A stretch of DNA of 64,000 nt from Carettochelys insculpta (lineage: Eukaryota; Chordata; Testudines; Carettochelyidae): assembly GCF_033958435.1 (NCBI RefSeq), contig NC_134147.1, positions 47,486,001 to 47,550,000 of the forward strand, given 5' to 3'. The translations under genes and the position numbers were made by a program. The notes beneath the pieces are model-generated. The model was not told the origin of the DNA. It saw only the letters and a program-made list of their open reading frames with translations, and made no database searches. This document shows, one piece after another, positions 23,836 through 36,130 of the stretch. How positions within the stretch are numbered: the first letter of the stretch is position 1; the number at the start of each line of letters is the position of its first letter.

Positions 23836-24717
23836 AGAGACACGGTGGGCGAGGCAATGGCTTTCATAGGACCACCCTCTGCTGGGAAGAAAGCCATGCT
23901 TTGTGCAGCTTGAGCATTTGGGTGCCTCAGCACAGCTGGGTCACTAAAAGTAAGGCAACATGAGCACTGTCGGCACCTTTGCCAACACAAAACTTCCACC
24001 CCCCTCTGAGTGTCATTTGCTCTGTTGGCAGAGCACTGCCTGCCCACAAAGCACTGTTTACACCAATGGGGTTAAGCTCCTGTGAATGACAAAAGCTTTG
24101 TTGCACACTTAGCACACAGGACAAAGCCTAAATCCCTGACCACGAGAATATGGCCAATAAAAGATGGTGCCTCAACCATCTGATCTGTCTAATCTCTCGG
24201 GACCACCACGATCACGACGACGTGGCATCTGAGGTCAGTTGCAGGGGGAGGGAGATGAGCATGCACGCTTACACAGAGTTCTTCTGTAGGTCCAGCGAAC
24301 TAGCTCCGAGTGTCACTGCTAAAAACAAAGTGGAACAGATTGATGGACATAAGTAGTTAAAAGCAGTTTCCAGGGACCATTCCAGGTGAAGTGGCCCATG
24401 AATACCAACCTCGTCATAGGGAGGAAGGTGTGGGGAGGACAGAGAAGCCACTGAAGTGGAGGAGGTTGTTAGCTGTCAACAGGTCTGTTACAACAATCTC
24501 TACTCCGTTAACAGCCCCACCCCTGGGCTGCTGTCCCCTTTCCCTTCCTTTCCATCAGAAGGCTGCCAACAGGCCACTTCACATTGAATGGTCCCTGGAA
24601 ATAGGTGTTAACCACTTATGTGTAACAGTCTGTTCCACTTCCTGTTTAACCATGCGATGCAATGTCCACCTGCACTTTTGTCAGTATCATTTACGGTGCC
24701 TGGGGATGTGAAAAAAT

Positions 24718-24835
24718 CCATAGATACACCAGTGTGGCCAGCTATTGCTGCTCACTGGGTGTAATTATATTAATGGGGAAGCGCTCTCCTATCAGCACAG
24801 TGTGTGTGTCTTTAGTGTAGACATGGTCTTGTGGC
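24718..24835. mobile_element. hAT-like element remnant
   Basis: The right end TTTAGTGTAGACATGGTC fits the same terminus class. GAAGCGCTCTCCTATC resembles the interior of the element at 3691-3960. The left end (ACACCAGTGTGGCCAGCT) is poorly preserved. Confidence 0.45.
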
Positions 24836-25554
24836 CCACCTGCGAAAGAGCTCAGAAGCTTGTTTTTTTAACCAAAACGTATCAGTCAGATAAAAGATAT
24901 TACCTCCTCCACCTTGTCTCTCCATTATCCTAGGACCAGCCCAGCTACAACAATACTGCAGTTCTGTACAGTATTCAAAGAAGAGGATACATGTTCACTC
25001 CAAGCATTACCTTTCCGTATGATTAACATGTTTTTTTTTAATTAGTGGCTTATTGGGTACACCCATTAAAATGCAAACATACTAGGCTTAACTTTATTCA
25101 GAACCAAAGCAAGACAGAGAATAATTGTAACCACAAATAATGAATTGAATGAGAGAGAAAAATGGGATTAAAAATTTCCATTGAAAGAGAGAATACTGCA
25201 GTAGAAACTCATTGTTACATAATAGCTTTGTCACGAGCAACAAAATCAGCCTGTCCAGTTGTAGAATATATCCTTTGGTATTAGCTATATATATATCCCT
25301 CTCTGAGAAGTAAATTACTGTGTACCTGGCATAAACTAGTCACTTGCGCACAGAAGGTTTAAGTGACAATTCAGTACAGTGGGAATTATCAAGCTTTCAA
25401 CATCTATGTGATTTACTGTTTACCTTTATCACAAGCATATTCATAACATATGCCTGTATGTCAGACAGCCTGCCAGGCAATATGATGATCTGAAATCCCC
25501 ATATACTGTTACAGAAGAACATCATGGGAAGGGTGAGTTTGGAATAAATGCTGT

Positions 25555-25568
25555 AAAAAAAAAAAAAA
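25555..25568 (+). repeat. Poly-A run
   Basis: Fourteen consecutive A, with no recognisable retroelement body immediately 5' of it. Confidence 0.95.
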
Positions 25569-25995
25569 GCCATCTTGTTATAAATACTTCCTCAAATCAA
25601 AGGTACAGAGCTAAGGAATAGGGAGTTGGGAAAAGATATTCCCAAACTTTTTGATGCATTGCCTCCATATTTTTATGGAAATATGTTTTTGAATATGAAT
25701 ATACATAACTCAAATATACTTTATGCAAAACATGGCAAGCAACCTATCATTCAAGTGCCTGTGGTACTATGAATGTGTATATTTTGTTTGTGTCCTTGTA
25801 TCATTCTTATATGTGAAGTTAGAAATATGAAGTGGAAACCTGTTTTATTAATTTACGTCTTCTAGTGAGTCATTAGTGGTACTTAAGGAACTTAATGGCT
25901 TGATCTGCAAAACAATGATCTGTGAATGGTTTTGGTTTTCTTGTAAGGCAAAATTATGGTTGTTCCTTGCAGAACTGGTTAAATTACTAGTAATA

Positions 25996-26320
25996 CAGGC
26001 TGAACCTCTATGGTCCAGCACTCTCTTGTCTAGTAACATCTGTAATCCAGTATTATTTTAGTAAGCCGGATAGCACTTACCATGTGTGTGGCCAAGTTTT
26101 CTGTGGTCCCATAAAGTTTGTTTACAGCCACCAGTCCTGACTCTCAGTGTTTTGTTCTGCTGTTTAGCTGTAATTTACCCCTAAATGTTTTCTAAGAACC
26201 AGTGAGCAGTAAAAATGTTGGTAATGCTGCTAGACAATAGTGACCTCCCGTGGTTTTGTAAATTCTCTCATTTGGCACCAGTCAGGTCCTGATGGTGTCA
26301 GACTATAAAGGTTCAACCAG
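25996..26320 (+). mobile_element. Tc1/mariner-like MITE, copy 2
   Basis: It is homologous end to end with 3082-3394. It is bounded by TA at 25994-25995 and at 26321-26322. The termini CAGGCTGAACCTCTATGG and AAAGGTTCAACCAG are inverted repeats. The TA duplication supports the Tc1/mariner superfamily. Confidence 0.82.
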
Positions 26321-26329
26321 TACAGGCAT

Positions 26330-28480
26330 ACAAAATCTTGTTTGTTAGGCTTGCTAAGGACAAATAATGCTCAACTGAAACTCCGGAGACAGGAAATATG
26401 CAGTAAAGCCATATACAATTCTACATATTGCTTTCTCATTCACCCACCCCTACTCACAAGCACCCAAAGTGCCTACTTCAAACAATACAAAGTTGTCCAT
26501 TACAGTCCCCAAGGAGGGACCCAGACAGACATAGGGCTGTACTGAGAGGGACAAAGGCATTTCCGTGCAGTCATTCTCTAATTGCTGTCTATATGGGTTG
26601 AGTTCTGCATTATTTATCCTTATTTAACCATTTCTGATGTATTATATTTGTACTCTGGGACTGGTGATCATTTGGTAAAGAGTATTGATGTGGTATTGTA
26701 TGGCTTGTAGTCTCATTGTTCCTCTTCATGAGGCTGGGGGGAGGAACATGCATGGTACTGAATACTTTTAAATTCCTATGACACTATCATACCCAAGCCT
26801 CTGGGTAGCAAAGGGACATGTCATTCACTTGGCATTGATGCCATGGTCTTGACATTAACTAAACTAAATACACTTTGTTTTGTTTGTTGAGATTTTAGGT
26901 TGGTATTTTAAAGGTATGTGATAATATTACATCTCAGCATCACAAAGAATCACCAAAAGAATCATCAGAATGGTCCAGAAAAAAATATCCATGTATCTGT
27001 CATCCCTGTAAAAACCTGCTTCTAAGTCTGCAACTCAGGGCACTGAGGGCATGAGCCAAAGATTGCTTGCAGTCAGTGAGAATCTTTTAATGAGCTGAGT
27101 GAGCTTTGGAGACAGATTTACCCATTGGAATATCCATTCTTGCATATATTGTCATTCATGTGGGCACCTTCTGTCTGGCGAAGGTGTGGGGTTTTGTCAG
27201 AAAACACCCAGAGTGTAAAGTTGCTCCCGTGTTGTTCAATATAACGCGTTGTATGTTACAAAACTTCCAGGTGTTCCCTCTGATAAAATCCCCCGCCTTT
27301 TGTAGATATTTGTCCCTTACAGAGCGGCTGTGAAACAAATGATTCAGAGAGTTAGGTGCTTATTGGAAGGCCCCCTTCCTTGCTCCCATGTCCTCAGGGC
27401 ACTTTCTGCATCTGTCTTAGGAACCGAGGCCTTGAAAGCTGTGGCTGTGGGAGCTAGGTGGTTGCTGAAGCCGGCTCAGTCCTCTGGTCTTGCGGATATC
27501 ATCTGTTTAGCCATTCTAACATCCTCAATGATTTAATTCCTCCTGCTACAAAAAATGTCATTGTCTGTGATTGCTTCGTGCTAGGGCCACTGCAAGACTC
27601 CTCTCCAGAGATGTATTGTTTTCTATATCTGCCCTAAAAGGGCCACTCAAGTCATGCTGCTTCCTTATTTTCATGCGACTCACACAGTCCCTGCGTTATT
27701 TATTCAGTTACATTGTCTGCCCATTAAATGCAGGTTTAATTTTAACATTCTGCTGCTGACTTTTAATATCCACGGGATAATGGAAATTTACTACCTATGT
27801 GTTCTGGTTACATTGTATTTCCCTGGTTGTTTGCAATGTTTGTGCCTTGGGTTCTGGGTGGTCGGAACATCTTGTTTTCATTTGCACCTTCAGAACACAG
27901 ACTTAGTGCATTTTCTCCCAAAACAGATCCAGGCACTTGTCAGGCTCCCACCAGCCCCGCTTGTTGAATCAGATGCTTGCAGCCGTTTGCAGGGTACTAG
28001 TTTGTGGTGCTCATAAGTGGTACCGTATAAAGGAATAAATTGCAATAATAATTCCACACTTGCAGCATGGAGCGGTTCTTTGAGAAAAGCAGCTGTAGCT
28101 GTGACAGAATGATCTAATCCTCAACTGTGTTACCAGGCTACTGTTAAGCTTAGGGCAGCACCGCATCAGAGGGAAAATGTCTGTGACTCTGTGACCCAGT
28201 GCAAGGTTTTTCATCCATATCATTTTGAAAATCACTTTTCAGGAGTGTTTGCCTGAGGACCCAACTCTGGCAGCATTCTATCCACCCCCCCCACCCCCCC
28301 GCCATGCATAGCTCACAAACCTTTCCTTCGGTTGCTCAACCAGAATGGCTCCTTAGGCTGTTCGCGTGCTGGGGGCCACAGTTTTAGCCCGGTTAGCCTA
28401 GAGACATGTACTGCTCAAGTGTGTTGTTTTATGGTCCCCATAACTCCAGGATCTGATACTGAAGGATTTATGCTGTCTGT
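26330..28480. other. Intronic sequence, nothing recognised
   Basis: The 120-codon + frame at 27654-28016 is Cys/Leu/Phe-rich, has no domain and lies in a pyrimidine-rich stretch. I see no RNA gene. Confidence 0.55.
28282..28302 (+). repeat. C-rich low-complexity tract
   Basis: Two runs of C (8 and 7) separated by CA/A. Confidence 0.9.
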
Positions 28481-28484
28481 ACTG

Positions 28485-28590
28485 GGATGGAGATTTACTA
28501 TTCTTATTGTACAGGACCAAGGCACAGAGAAATTAGCTAGACTCACCCATAGCTATGTGGGAAGTCTGTGGCAGGATGGAAACTGAGCCC
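28485..28590 (-). mobile_element. MIR-like SINE fragment
   Basis: AAGGCACAGAGAAATTAGCT followed by GGCAGGATGGAAACTGAGCC fits the MIR complement. It lies just upstream of the CR1 at 28.7 kb. Confidence 0.6.
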
Positions 28591-28686
28591 ACCCCACCCT
28601 CATTTGGATCACGTGTTTTCCTTCCCCAATCATCCTTCCTCTAATCCCTCACTGCTGAGCTAAGAATTACAACTGCAGAGAATGTG

Positions 28687-29704
28687 TAGTGGGCCCAACG
28701 GGTAGTGGTCAATGGCTCGATATCTGGATGGCGGTCTGTTTCAAGCGGAGTGCCGCAAGGCTCGGTTCTGGGGCCGGTGTTATTCAACATCTTTATTAAT
28801 GACCTGGATTGCACCCTCAGCAAGTTTGCAGATGACACAAAACTAGGGGGAGAGGTAGATACGTTGGAGGGTAGAGAGATAATCCAGAGGGACCTGGATA
28901 AATTGGAGGACTGGGCCAAAAGAAATCTGATGCGGTTCAATAAGGAGAAGTGTAGAGTCCTGCACCCGGGGCGGAAGAATCCCAAACATTTTTACAGGCT
29001 GGGGACCAACTGGCTCAGCAGCAGTACAATGGAAAGGGACCTAGGGGTTATGGTGGATGAAAGGCTGGGTATGAGTAAACAGTGTGCGCTTGTAGCCAAG
29101 AAAGCTAATGGCATACTGGGGTGCATTAGGAGGAGCATTTCGAGCAGATCTAGAGAAGTAGTTATTCCTCTTTACTCGGCACTGGTGAGGCCACATCTGG
29201 AATATTGTGTTCAGTTTTGGACTCCCCAGTATAAAAAGGATGTGGATTTGCTGGAGCAGGTTCAGCGGAGGGCAACAAAAATGATTAAGAGTCTGGAGCA
29301 CAAGACCTATGAGGATAGGCTGAGGGATTTGGGCTTGTTTAGTTTACAGAAGAGAAGACTTAGAGGTAATTTAATAGCAGCCTTCAACTTCCTGAAGGGG
29401 AGCTCTAAAGAGGAGGGTGAGAAACTGTTCTCAGTGGCGTCAGATGGCAGAACAAGGAGTAATGGTCAGAAGTTGAAGAGGGAAAGGTGTAGGTTAGATA
29501 TTAGGAAAAATTTCTTCGCCAGGCGGGTGGTGAAGCATTGGAATGCACTGCCTAGAGAGGTGGTGGATTCTCCATCCCTTGAGGTTTTTAAGTCCTGGCT
29601 GGGCAAGGTCCTGGCTGGGATAACTTAGTAGGGGTTGATCCTGCTTGAAGCAGGGGGCTGGACTGATGACCTCCTGAGGTCCCTTCCAGCCCTGTGATTC
29701 TGTG
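28687..29704 (+). mobile_element. CR1 LINE, 5'-truncated, well preserved
   Basis: The 3' half of a CR1 non-LTR retrotransposon: reverse-transcriptase coding sequence, then a short 3' UTR containing GGGGGCTGGACTGATGACC and ending CCAGCCCTGTGATTCTGTG. The last part is the CR1 hallmark tail (GATTCTATG-type repeat), which replaces poly-A in this clade. The element begins abruptly near 28687 inside the RT domain, the usual 5' truncation. The coding part has no stop or frameshift, so the copy is younger than the other CR1 fragments in the window. Confidence 0.93.
28705..29628 (+). CDS. CR1 ORF2 C-terminal part: reverse transcriptase fragment, intact frame
   Basis: A 307-codon open frame from the 5' half of the RT palm to the natural ORF2 stop. 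[14 protein letters not shown] at about residues 15-28 is the RT motif preceding the active site. [10 protein letters not shown] at about residues 41-50 carries the FADD catalytic aspartates. The rest is the CR1 thumb/C-terminal region, with the family signatures [30 protein letters not shown] and [10 protein letters not shown]. The N-terminal endonuclease and the first part of RT are missing through truncation, so it is not autonomous. The ATG at 28705 is simply the first Met in the frame and not a biological start. It lies in a FHIT intron in the sense orientation and is not a host gene. Confidence 0.9.
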   Translation: MVNGSISGWRSVSSGVPQGSVLGPVLFNIFINDLDCTLSKFADDTKLGGEVDTLEGREIIQRDLDKLEDWAKRNLMRFNKEKCRVLHPGRKNPKHFYRLGTNWLSSSTMERDLGVMVDERLGMSKQCALVAKKANGILGCIRRSISSRSREVVIPLYSALVRPHLEYCVQFWTPQYKKDVDLLEQVQRRATKMIKSLEHKTYEDRLRDLGLFSLQKRRLRGNLIAAFNFLKGSSKEEGEKLFSVASDGRTRSNGQKLKRERCRLDIRKNFFARRVVKHWNALPREVVDSPSLEVFKSWLGKVLAGIT

Positions 29705-30059
29705 TGCAGAAAAAAGCTTCCCACACAGTATGTTAATCTCACAGTATGGACACACCCATTTTGGGTTCACTTTGTGTAAACAAACCCCCTTTGAATCAGG
29801 CCAGCCCACTTTGTGGACTTCTCTGTGCAATTGTTCAGAAAACCTCACCTGCAGCAAACAAATACAGTGGTTATCAATGTGACCATTGTTGAACTCAGCA
29901 TCTTCAAGGCAGTATGAAATCAACCCGCGCAGAGGGCTGGAAGCAAGGAATTTCATTTTGATACCCTAAATCAGAGTAGCCCTTAGCTAGTGTCTATCAC
30001 AGCATGAGCATTTATAGAAACAGGATGTGACTCACCACCATCCATGTCACCTCCTGTTG

Positions 30060-30720
30060 ATTGTTCTGGGATTTATCTCCAGCCCTGCCACAGGACACCC
30101 TCCTCCACCGTGCTCCCACTTTGCTGTCTCCACCACTCTGTGACCCATGTTGCTCTCTGGACCAGTCCCACCACTCCTCAGAGTGGCCTGCTATAGTCAC
30201 CAGCCTAACGCCCTGCTCCAGGGGCAAACTGCTGCCTGTGTTGGCCACTTCCCTCAGCGGCATGTGGGGACAAGGGGAGGGGAGCCACACCTGCCTGCTA
30301 CTCTGATTGCAACCTAGGGACCCTATAGCCGGCAGCCACTCTCACTCTCTCCTCCAGTTCCTCTGCTCCTCTTTTTCCCTGGGACACTTCCCCTGTACAC
30401 CTACACCATATCTGTCCTTCCTGCAGTGCCTCAGCCTGACAGCCGTAAGCCAGAGGTACCCTCTGCTCTGCTACCCGAGCCGGAACTGTTCTAGCTAAGT
30501 TGGTCCTAGGCAACCAGACCTTCTCCCTAGTAGGCCAGGAAGAGACTGCCTTCTGCTCTGTTGAGCAGCCCTTTATATATGGGACCTGATGGGCTTTTGC
30601 AACAATCCACCTCCTGATTGGCTTGCGTAGTGAGCCCTTATCTGATTGGTGAGTTCTGCACAGGCTCCCTCTGTCCTGCTTTAACTCCTCCTCTTCCTGG
30701 TGTGGGGCATTGATCGAATT
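30060..30720 (-). repeat. LTR-like repeat segment, antisense
   Basis: A CT-rich segment. Read on the minus strand, it has a TATA-like box (ATATATAAAGGG, complement of 30569-30580). On the + strand, GATTGGCTTGCG and CTGATTGGTGAG lie 3' of that site, which places CCAAT-box-like sequences (CGCAAGCCAATC, CTCACCAATCAG) upstream of the TATA in minus-strand orientation. That fits an LTR promoter. No gag, pol or env remnants were seen beside it. It may be a solo LTR or an unrelated repeat. Confidence 0.4.
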
Positions 30721-30724
30721 TTCA

Positions 30725-33635
30725 GTTAAATCTTACCACTTTACTTTGATTAACCTTACTAAATGTCAACCAAATTTCTGACTTAGCAACATTTCCAGTT
30801 TTGCCAATTTAATGAGCGACAAATAGAACAATTAATAAAAATGTGATTCATGTGCTCATTTCACTATAAATGAAAAGCAAATAATAAATTGGAAATACTA
30901 TTATCCTAGAGCACTATGTGTGAATCAGAGCTTTCTTAATTAGTATTGGTAATTACATGTAAAAATGCATTGTGGAAAAAGTTAGAGCTACAAAGATAAG
31001 CAGTCATGAGTTAGGCATCTCCAGAACTGAGTCTGCCTGGGCAACCTTTTATTGCTCCACTATCATACAGCCATAAGTCAAGGGTTACCAGCTACTTTTC
31101 CCACAGGACCCCACAACTCTTTCACTGCTTCTGTCTGAATGAGCAGCAGCTTAATACTATTATTTTTTACTCACATTGAGTATGTGGCCCCAGTCCAGGC
31201 CATTCAACCCCTGCAATGATGGCAGTAATCAATTTCCTCTTGAGCTTTTCAGCTGTACACATCATTATGTTATAGGACTGCCTCAGTAACATTCATGCCT
31301 ATATCTTAAACTGCCTGATTGTTAGCTAATTTCTGGGTGCCCAGCCAGATGTAGCTATGGCCTGATTTTTAAGAGTATTTAGAACCTTATCTGGTGCATA
31401 AATGTACAAAGAAGAGTTCCCATTGACTTCAGTGGCATTTGAGCACTGAGTTCTTCTACAAATCAAGCTCCACGTGTCAGAGATTGAGTCCCAGAAAGAG
31501 ACTAACCCATCATTAGTGGACAGCTGTGAAGAACCTCGTTTTAAATGACTTCGCAGTTGCACAGTTACCTGCAGCTTGTTCTGTAGCTTGCGCAGTCCCG
31601 GAGGGACAGAAGAATTCTAGGGTTGCACATTGGCGGGAGCCTCCAGCCTCATTCATTGCACAGCGCAGTCTCCTTCCCACAGCACTGTCCATAGGAACCA
31701 TTCTATGGCCCACGTCTTGTGAATTCTCCTCCCCTCTGCTACCGGCCTTCTGACCAGTGCTTCACGTGCATTTACATTTATCCCTAGCAGAGTCTGTACA
31801 TCACAGTGCGCCATGATTTAGACCGTGGAGACTTGGCTGATGTGGGCAAGGCTGGTGCAGAATCTGTTGGCCCATAGACTCAGCAGGGCTTCTGGGGCAG
31901 CACACGGTATGGATGATCCCCTGCCTGTAGGTGTCTGGATTGAATGTAAGGCATTAATTTGACATGTGAAGGCTTGAATGGCCCTCAGCTCACATGAGAC
32001 ACTGCCTCTCCTGGGTCAAACTGCACCAGCTGCATGCAGCATAGGCCTTCCTGGACCTGGATCCCCATCTATAGAGTGATGGCCAGGAGAGGCCCTCACC
32101 GCTGGAACTGCCTCCCCTGCTCCATGATACCCCAGGTTGGTTGGCTGTCAGCATGGAGGGGGTTGGATGGAGATGGGCCTTGTGTGGGGGAAGAGAGTTT
32201 GGCTGTCTGTCAGGGTCAATTGCTGTTGAATTTCATTTGTTTTCTGAGACTCACTGGATTTTTTTTCAGACCAAGAGGGGACATTTATAAGCCTCTAGCC
32301 TGAGCTCCTGCATAACCCAGGCCAGGGAATATCACACACCAGTTCTGCAATAAGCCCATTGTGTCTCATGGTTCTAGAACGTATGTCTTCAAAAAAGGTG
32401 CAGCTCACATCACAGATACCTAAGTTAACCCCAGTCTATTCGGATGGAAGTCCCGGTGCATAAATAATGTAATTCTATTGCGCACAGGAGGAAAAGGCTA
32501 CACAAAGACAGTTGCATTGGTAGCTTGGCTTTGTTGTGATGAGGTGAGTTCAGTCCACATGAGACAGAGAAAAATTCCTGTTTGAACAGAACTTAAAACA
32601 GGAAACTCTGGCCCTGGAGGAGCCAACTCCTTTGCCCATTCTTCCTCCATTTCAAAGGGCAGGAGGAGCATATTTAAAGATTCCTCGTGTGCTTTGTAAT
32701 GACTAGGGAAAGGAAAGCTCTAGCGTTGTATCTGAAAAGCCTGGGCATTAAATTAATGAGTTCTAAAACGACATAGTCTGTCTTTCAAGTGTACGTGCTG
32801 TGGTGAATAATCATCTCCCTTCTTCTGCTTTGCCTGGCACGTGTGTCTTCTCTCTCATCCCCAGGTGCTGCTGCTTTGTGGAACTTTGACTGGGTAAAGT
32901 CTTTAGCTTTGAAATGTTAAATCCTTAAATTAGCCGAGGTTTGGAGATGAAAGGCCAAATGCCTCCAACTTGGGTAGCTGAAGTCAATGGAAGCTGCAGG
33001 CATTCCTCACCTCTGAGAAGGAGACCACTCAGTCAGATACCTAAATATAGGTGGAGGTGCCTCACGCCAGGCTCCCAGTTTTGGTAATTATACCCTATAG
33101 TAATGAGTTCTTTCACGATCACTTCTCCCTGGGCTGAGGTAAGGTCACTGCCGCCACAGGGCCGATCAATGCTGAATTGCTTTGAATGTTAATAGGAGCA
33201 AAGGAATCTGTCACATTCAATCTTGCCATCACCCATTAGATACCAGCCCTCAGCAGGGAAAGCTTCCAGTCCAGGGACTTTTCTTAAAACCTGTTTGCCC
33301 TGAATGGATGGTTTGCCAAGGGTAACATGTCCTGTTGCTTTTAGTCATACTCTGAGGTGTCTTCTATGGTTAGGGTATTCAGCAGAACTAAAAAGTGTTC
33401 AGGATCCAACTCTCTTCCCATGTGGGCTCCTTACTCCCAACTGAAGGAGATGGGATGTGAGAAGTCATTGGTAACAGGAAATTGAAACCTCTGGCTGCTT
33501 TCTTCACTATTCTTGAGTTAGCCTGAACCTCTTCCACTGTGTCTAAATCCAGGCAGCCTCCCAGCTCTGAGACACTGAGCCTTCATGAAGAAAGATGCAA
33601 AGGGATCCTGCTGTATCCCAACACACTTAAAAACT
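30725..33635. other. Intronic sequence, nothing recognised
   Basis: 30730-31000 is a clean AT-rich unique stretch. The remainder has only short frames without support. Confidence 0.5.
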
Positions 33636-33639
33636 GGTT

Positions 33640-33725
33640 CTTTAGATAGGATTACCAGGCATCTCGTTTTTGAACGCAACACCCAGCCAAAAAGAGATCT
33701 TGGTGGCTGTGGTCAGCATCATTCT
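33640..33725 (+). repeat. Diverged start of the 13.3-kb GC-rich repeat family
   Basis: GATTACCAGGCATCTCGTTT, AACACCCAGCCAAAAAGAGA and TTGGTGGCTGTGGTCAGCAT align with GTGACCAGGTGCCTGATTTT, AACTCCCATCTGAAAAAGGA and CGGTGGTTCCAGTCAGTGCT at 13310-13380. Confidence 0.55.
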
Positions 33726-34204
33726 TATGGTATGAAACCATTTGGGTTTCAAAATTACAGCTATGTATCGTGCAATTTTAAAAAATCACCAATATCTAAG
33801 TTAAATATTTCAAATTATCAGCATAACATGTCTCTAAGCTCCCAAACTTTTGTTTCCCAGGTTTTTCGGTTCTCCCCTTGCTTGCTCTTATGGCTAGGAA
33901 AGCCTGGGAAGGCATCGCTCTCCAATTTTAAAATGTCATGGGGCTATAGCTCCTTGACACCATCCATTCTGGCACCCCTTCCCTGAACTCTGTGCTGTCA
34001 TGTTGTCACTACGATTTGTTGTCTGGGCTAGCTAGATTAGAGAGCCCCATGCTCTAATTACAGCTTCATTTTCAATGTGGATGTACCTTGTGAGTCTTCC
34101 AGTACGTCAGGTTTCTGGTCAGCATAGCCTCTCTGGTGGCCTTCTGGCATTACCTCTGTTCTGGACCTGATTCTGAGTGGAGACCAGGCATAACTTGTTT
34201 ACAG

Positions 34205-34398
34205 TGAGGGTAATTACCGTTGGAACTGTTGACCAGGAGACATGATGGATTCTCTGTCACTATCCATTTTAAAACCAAGATTGGATGTTTTTCTGAAGAG
34301 TTCTGCTCTAGGAGCTATTGTGGAGAAGTTCATTGTATGGCACAGGAGGTCAGATTAGATTATACCAATGATGCTGTCCAGTTTTAGCACCTATGAAT
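34205..34398 (+). mobile_element. CR1 LINE 3' tail fragment, diverged
   Basis: CTATCCATTTTAAAACCAAG, TTCTGCTCTAGGAGCTATTG and GGCACAGGAGGTCAGATTAG are recognisable pieces of the terminal part of a CR1 subfamily. The fragment ends near CACCTATGAATCC. There is no coding capacity. Confidence 0.75.
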
Positions 34399-35959
34399 CC
34401 CAAGGAAGTGCTGAACAGCTGCAGCCATCCTTGACTTTAATGGGAGGCTCACATGTTCAGAACCTCTCAGGATCAGGATCTGGGCCTGGTAGGTGCCAAG
34501 AAATGGGGGGAAGAGGAGGGTATGGTTTGGAAAACATTCAGATTACAAAGAACAGTTGGTAGGTTTGGGTCATTTCTTATTTTATCTAAACTGACTTGCT
34601 TATTCCTAAGCAGAACACTCTGATTCCCAGTGCCCTTTTATTGCAAAACCCATGAGGCTCTGGAGCCATCTCTGAAGTAAATGTTCCTTTAATTCAGCTT
34701 AACGAATAGGCTTTTTTCAAAACACATACCTTCTATAAAAGTTGGAGTCAATAACTCTTCTAAGTGTATGAAATTTTTACTATGCTGCTGGAGGTGCTAA
34801 AACAATCGTACTGGCATTAAATAAGCTGCACTTATGCAAACACAGCACATAGATCACAAGTTATAAAATGTACCAGGCTGCCTAATTAGTTAAATGTGAG
34901 CAATAGGTTGCATAAATAAAGAGCTATCCCTCCATAAATGGCAATGTGTCACAGAGCTCGCTGTGTGTCTAGTAGCAGAGAAGAATTAATGCAAATGCTT
35001 CTGGAGTGTTTTTCTGTCTGATTAGTAATTCTTTCAGTGTCTGCAGATTAATTGAATTTATGAGGATGTCACAGACACTTTGGACCCCCTGTCCTGCAAA
35101 CCCTTTTGCATTACAAACTTCTATTGACTTCGGCAGAAGTTTGGGTGCTAAAGCAATGCAGATAAAACCCTGGGTGGTATTTGATTTATACTGTACTACA
35201 GCCAGCTGCAAATCCACTTTGCAATTTCATGTTAATAATGAGGATAAAACTCAGACACTCCCTCTTTAAAAGCACAGTCCTGAGCATTCAAGGAGGATCT
35301 CCTTGTGATTAGCAATATAGGGCTTCTGATGCACAATTGTAGTTCCATGTATCGGAAGGCTAGTGCCATGAAGTAGCTGTGTACTAACCAAACAGCTGCC
35401 ATCCAGATAAGACCCTGGTCTTTTTGCTGGTGGAGATATGCTGCTTCCGAGAGTCTGGGCATTTTCCTAAGGCTGCATAAGCTGATACGCTGCCTCCTGC
35501 TTCTGTGAATTTCTTGAGTGTGCTTTTTCTTTTGCATGTGAAAGCTTAGAAAATCCTGCTGGGCGAAAGCTGCGCTGGCTGGCCAAGGAGATGTTCATTA
35601 ACAATACTCGCTGCTATTAATTTTAAACTCCCTTAGGTCTGCCTCAGTTGCTAAAGTGGTGGGGGCGGGGAAGGTCGCTTCAAGTCTTAGTTCCTGCGTG
35701 CTCTCTTCCTTTCCAGAATCAGAGCGTGGTCCCGGGTCTCATGCTGACAGATGCACTACTTTTAAAATAGAACTGATATTTACTGCCTGTCTTGGGTAAA
35801 GCCTGCAAATCCATGAACAGCCACTCTGCACCTGTGGATGTGGCTGAAGATATCTGTGGCTCAGTTTTGTGGATATGGATGTTGACACCAATTTTATATC
35901 CCCGCAGAGCTCTAGTCTTGAGGGCTCGGTGTATGGCCTCTGCCTGGTGTTGCTGGGCT

Positions 35960-36130
35960 GTGACAGGCCCACCGGTGGGGAGAGTGGGAGAGGGAGCAAA
36001 GGAGGCAGTTGCTCCTGGGCCTGGCATTTCAGTGGGCCTGGAGCTCCAGATACTGCTGCTGCCAGAGTAGCTACGGCAGAGGTGGGAGCTCTGGGCCCCT
36101 TTGAAATGCGAGCAAGCGCTGTCCAGCCAC
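35960..36130. repeat. GC-rich dispersed repeat, copy 2, partly inverted
   Basis: CCTGGAGCTCCAGATACTGC and CTCTGGGCCCCTTTGAAATG match the other two copies. Just upstream, AGGCAGTTGCTCCTGGGCCT reads as the same family in the opposite orientation, giving a small inverted arrangement. Confidence 0.5.
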
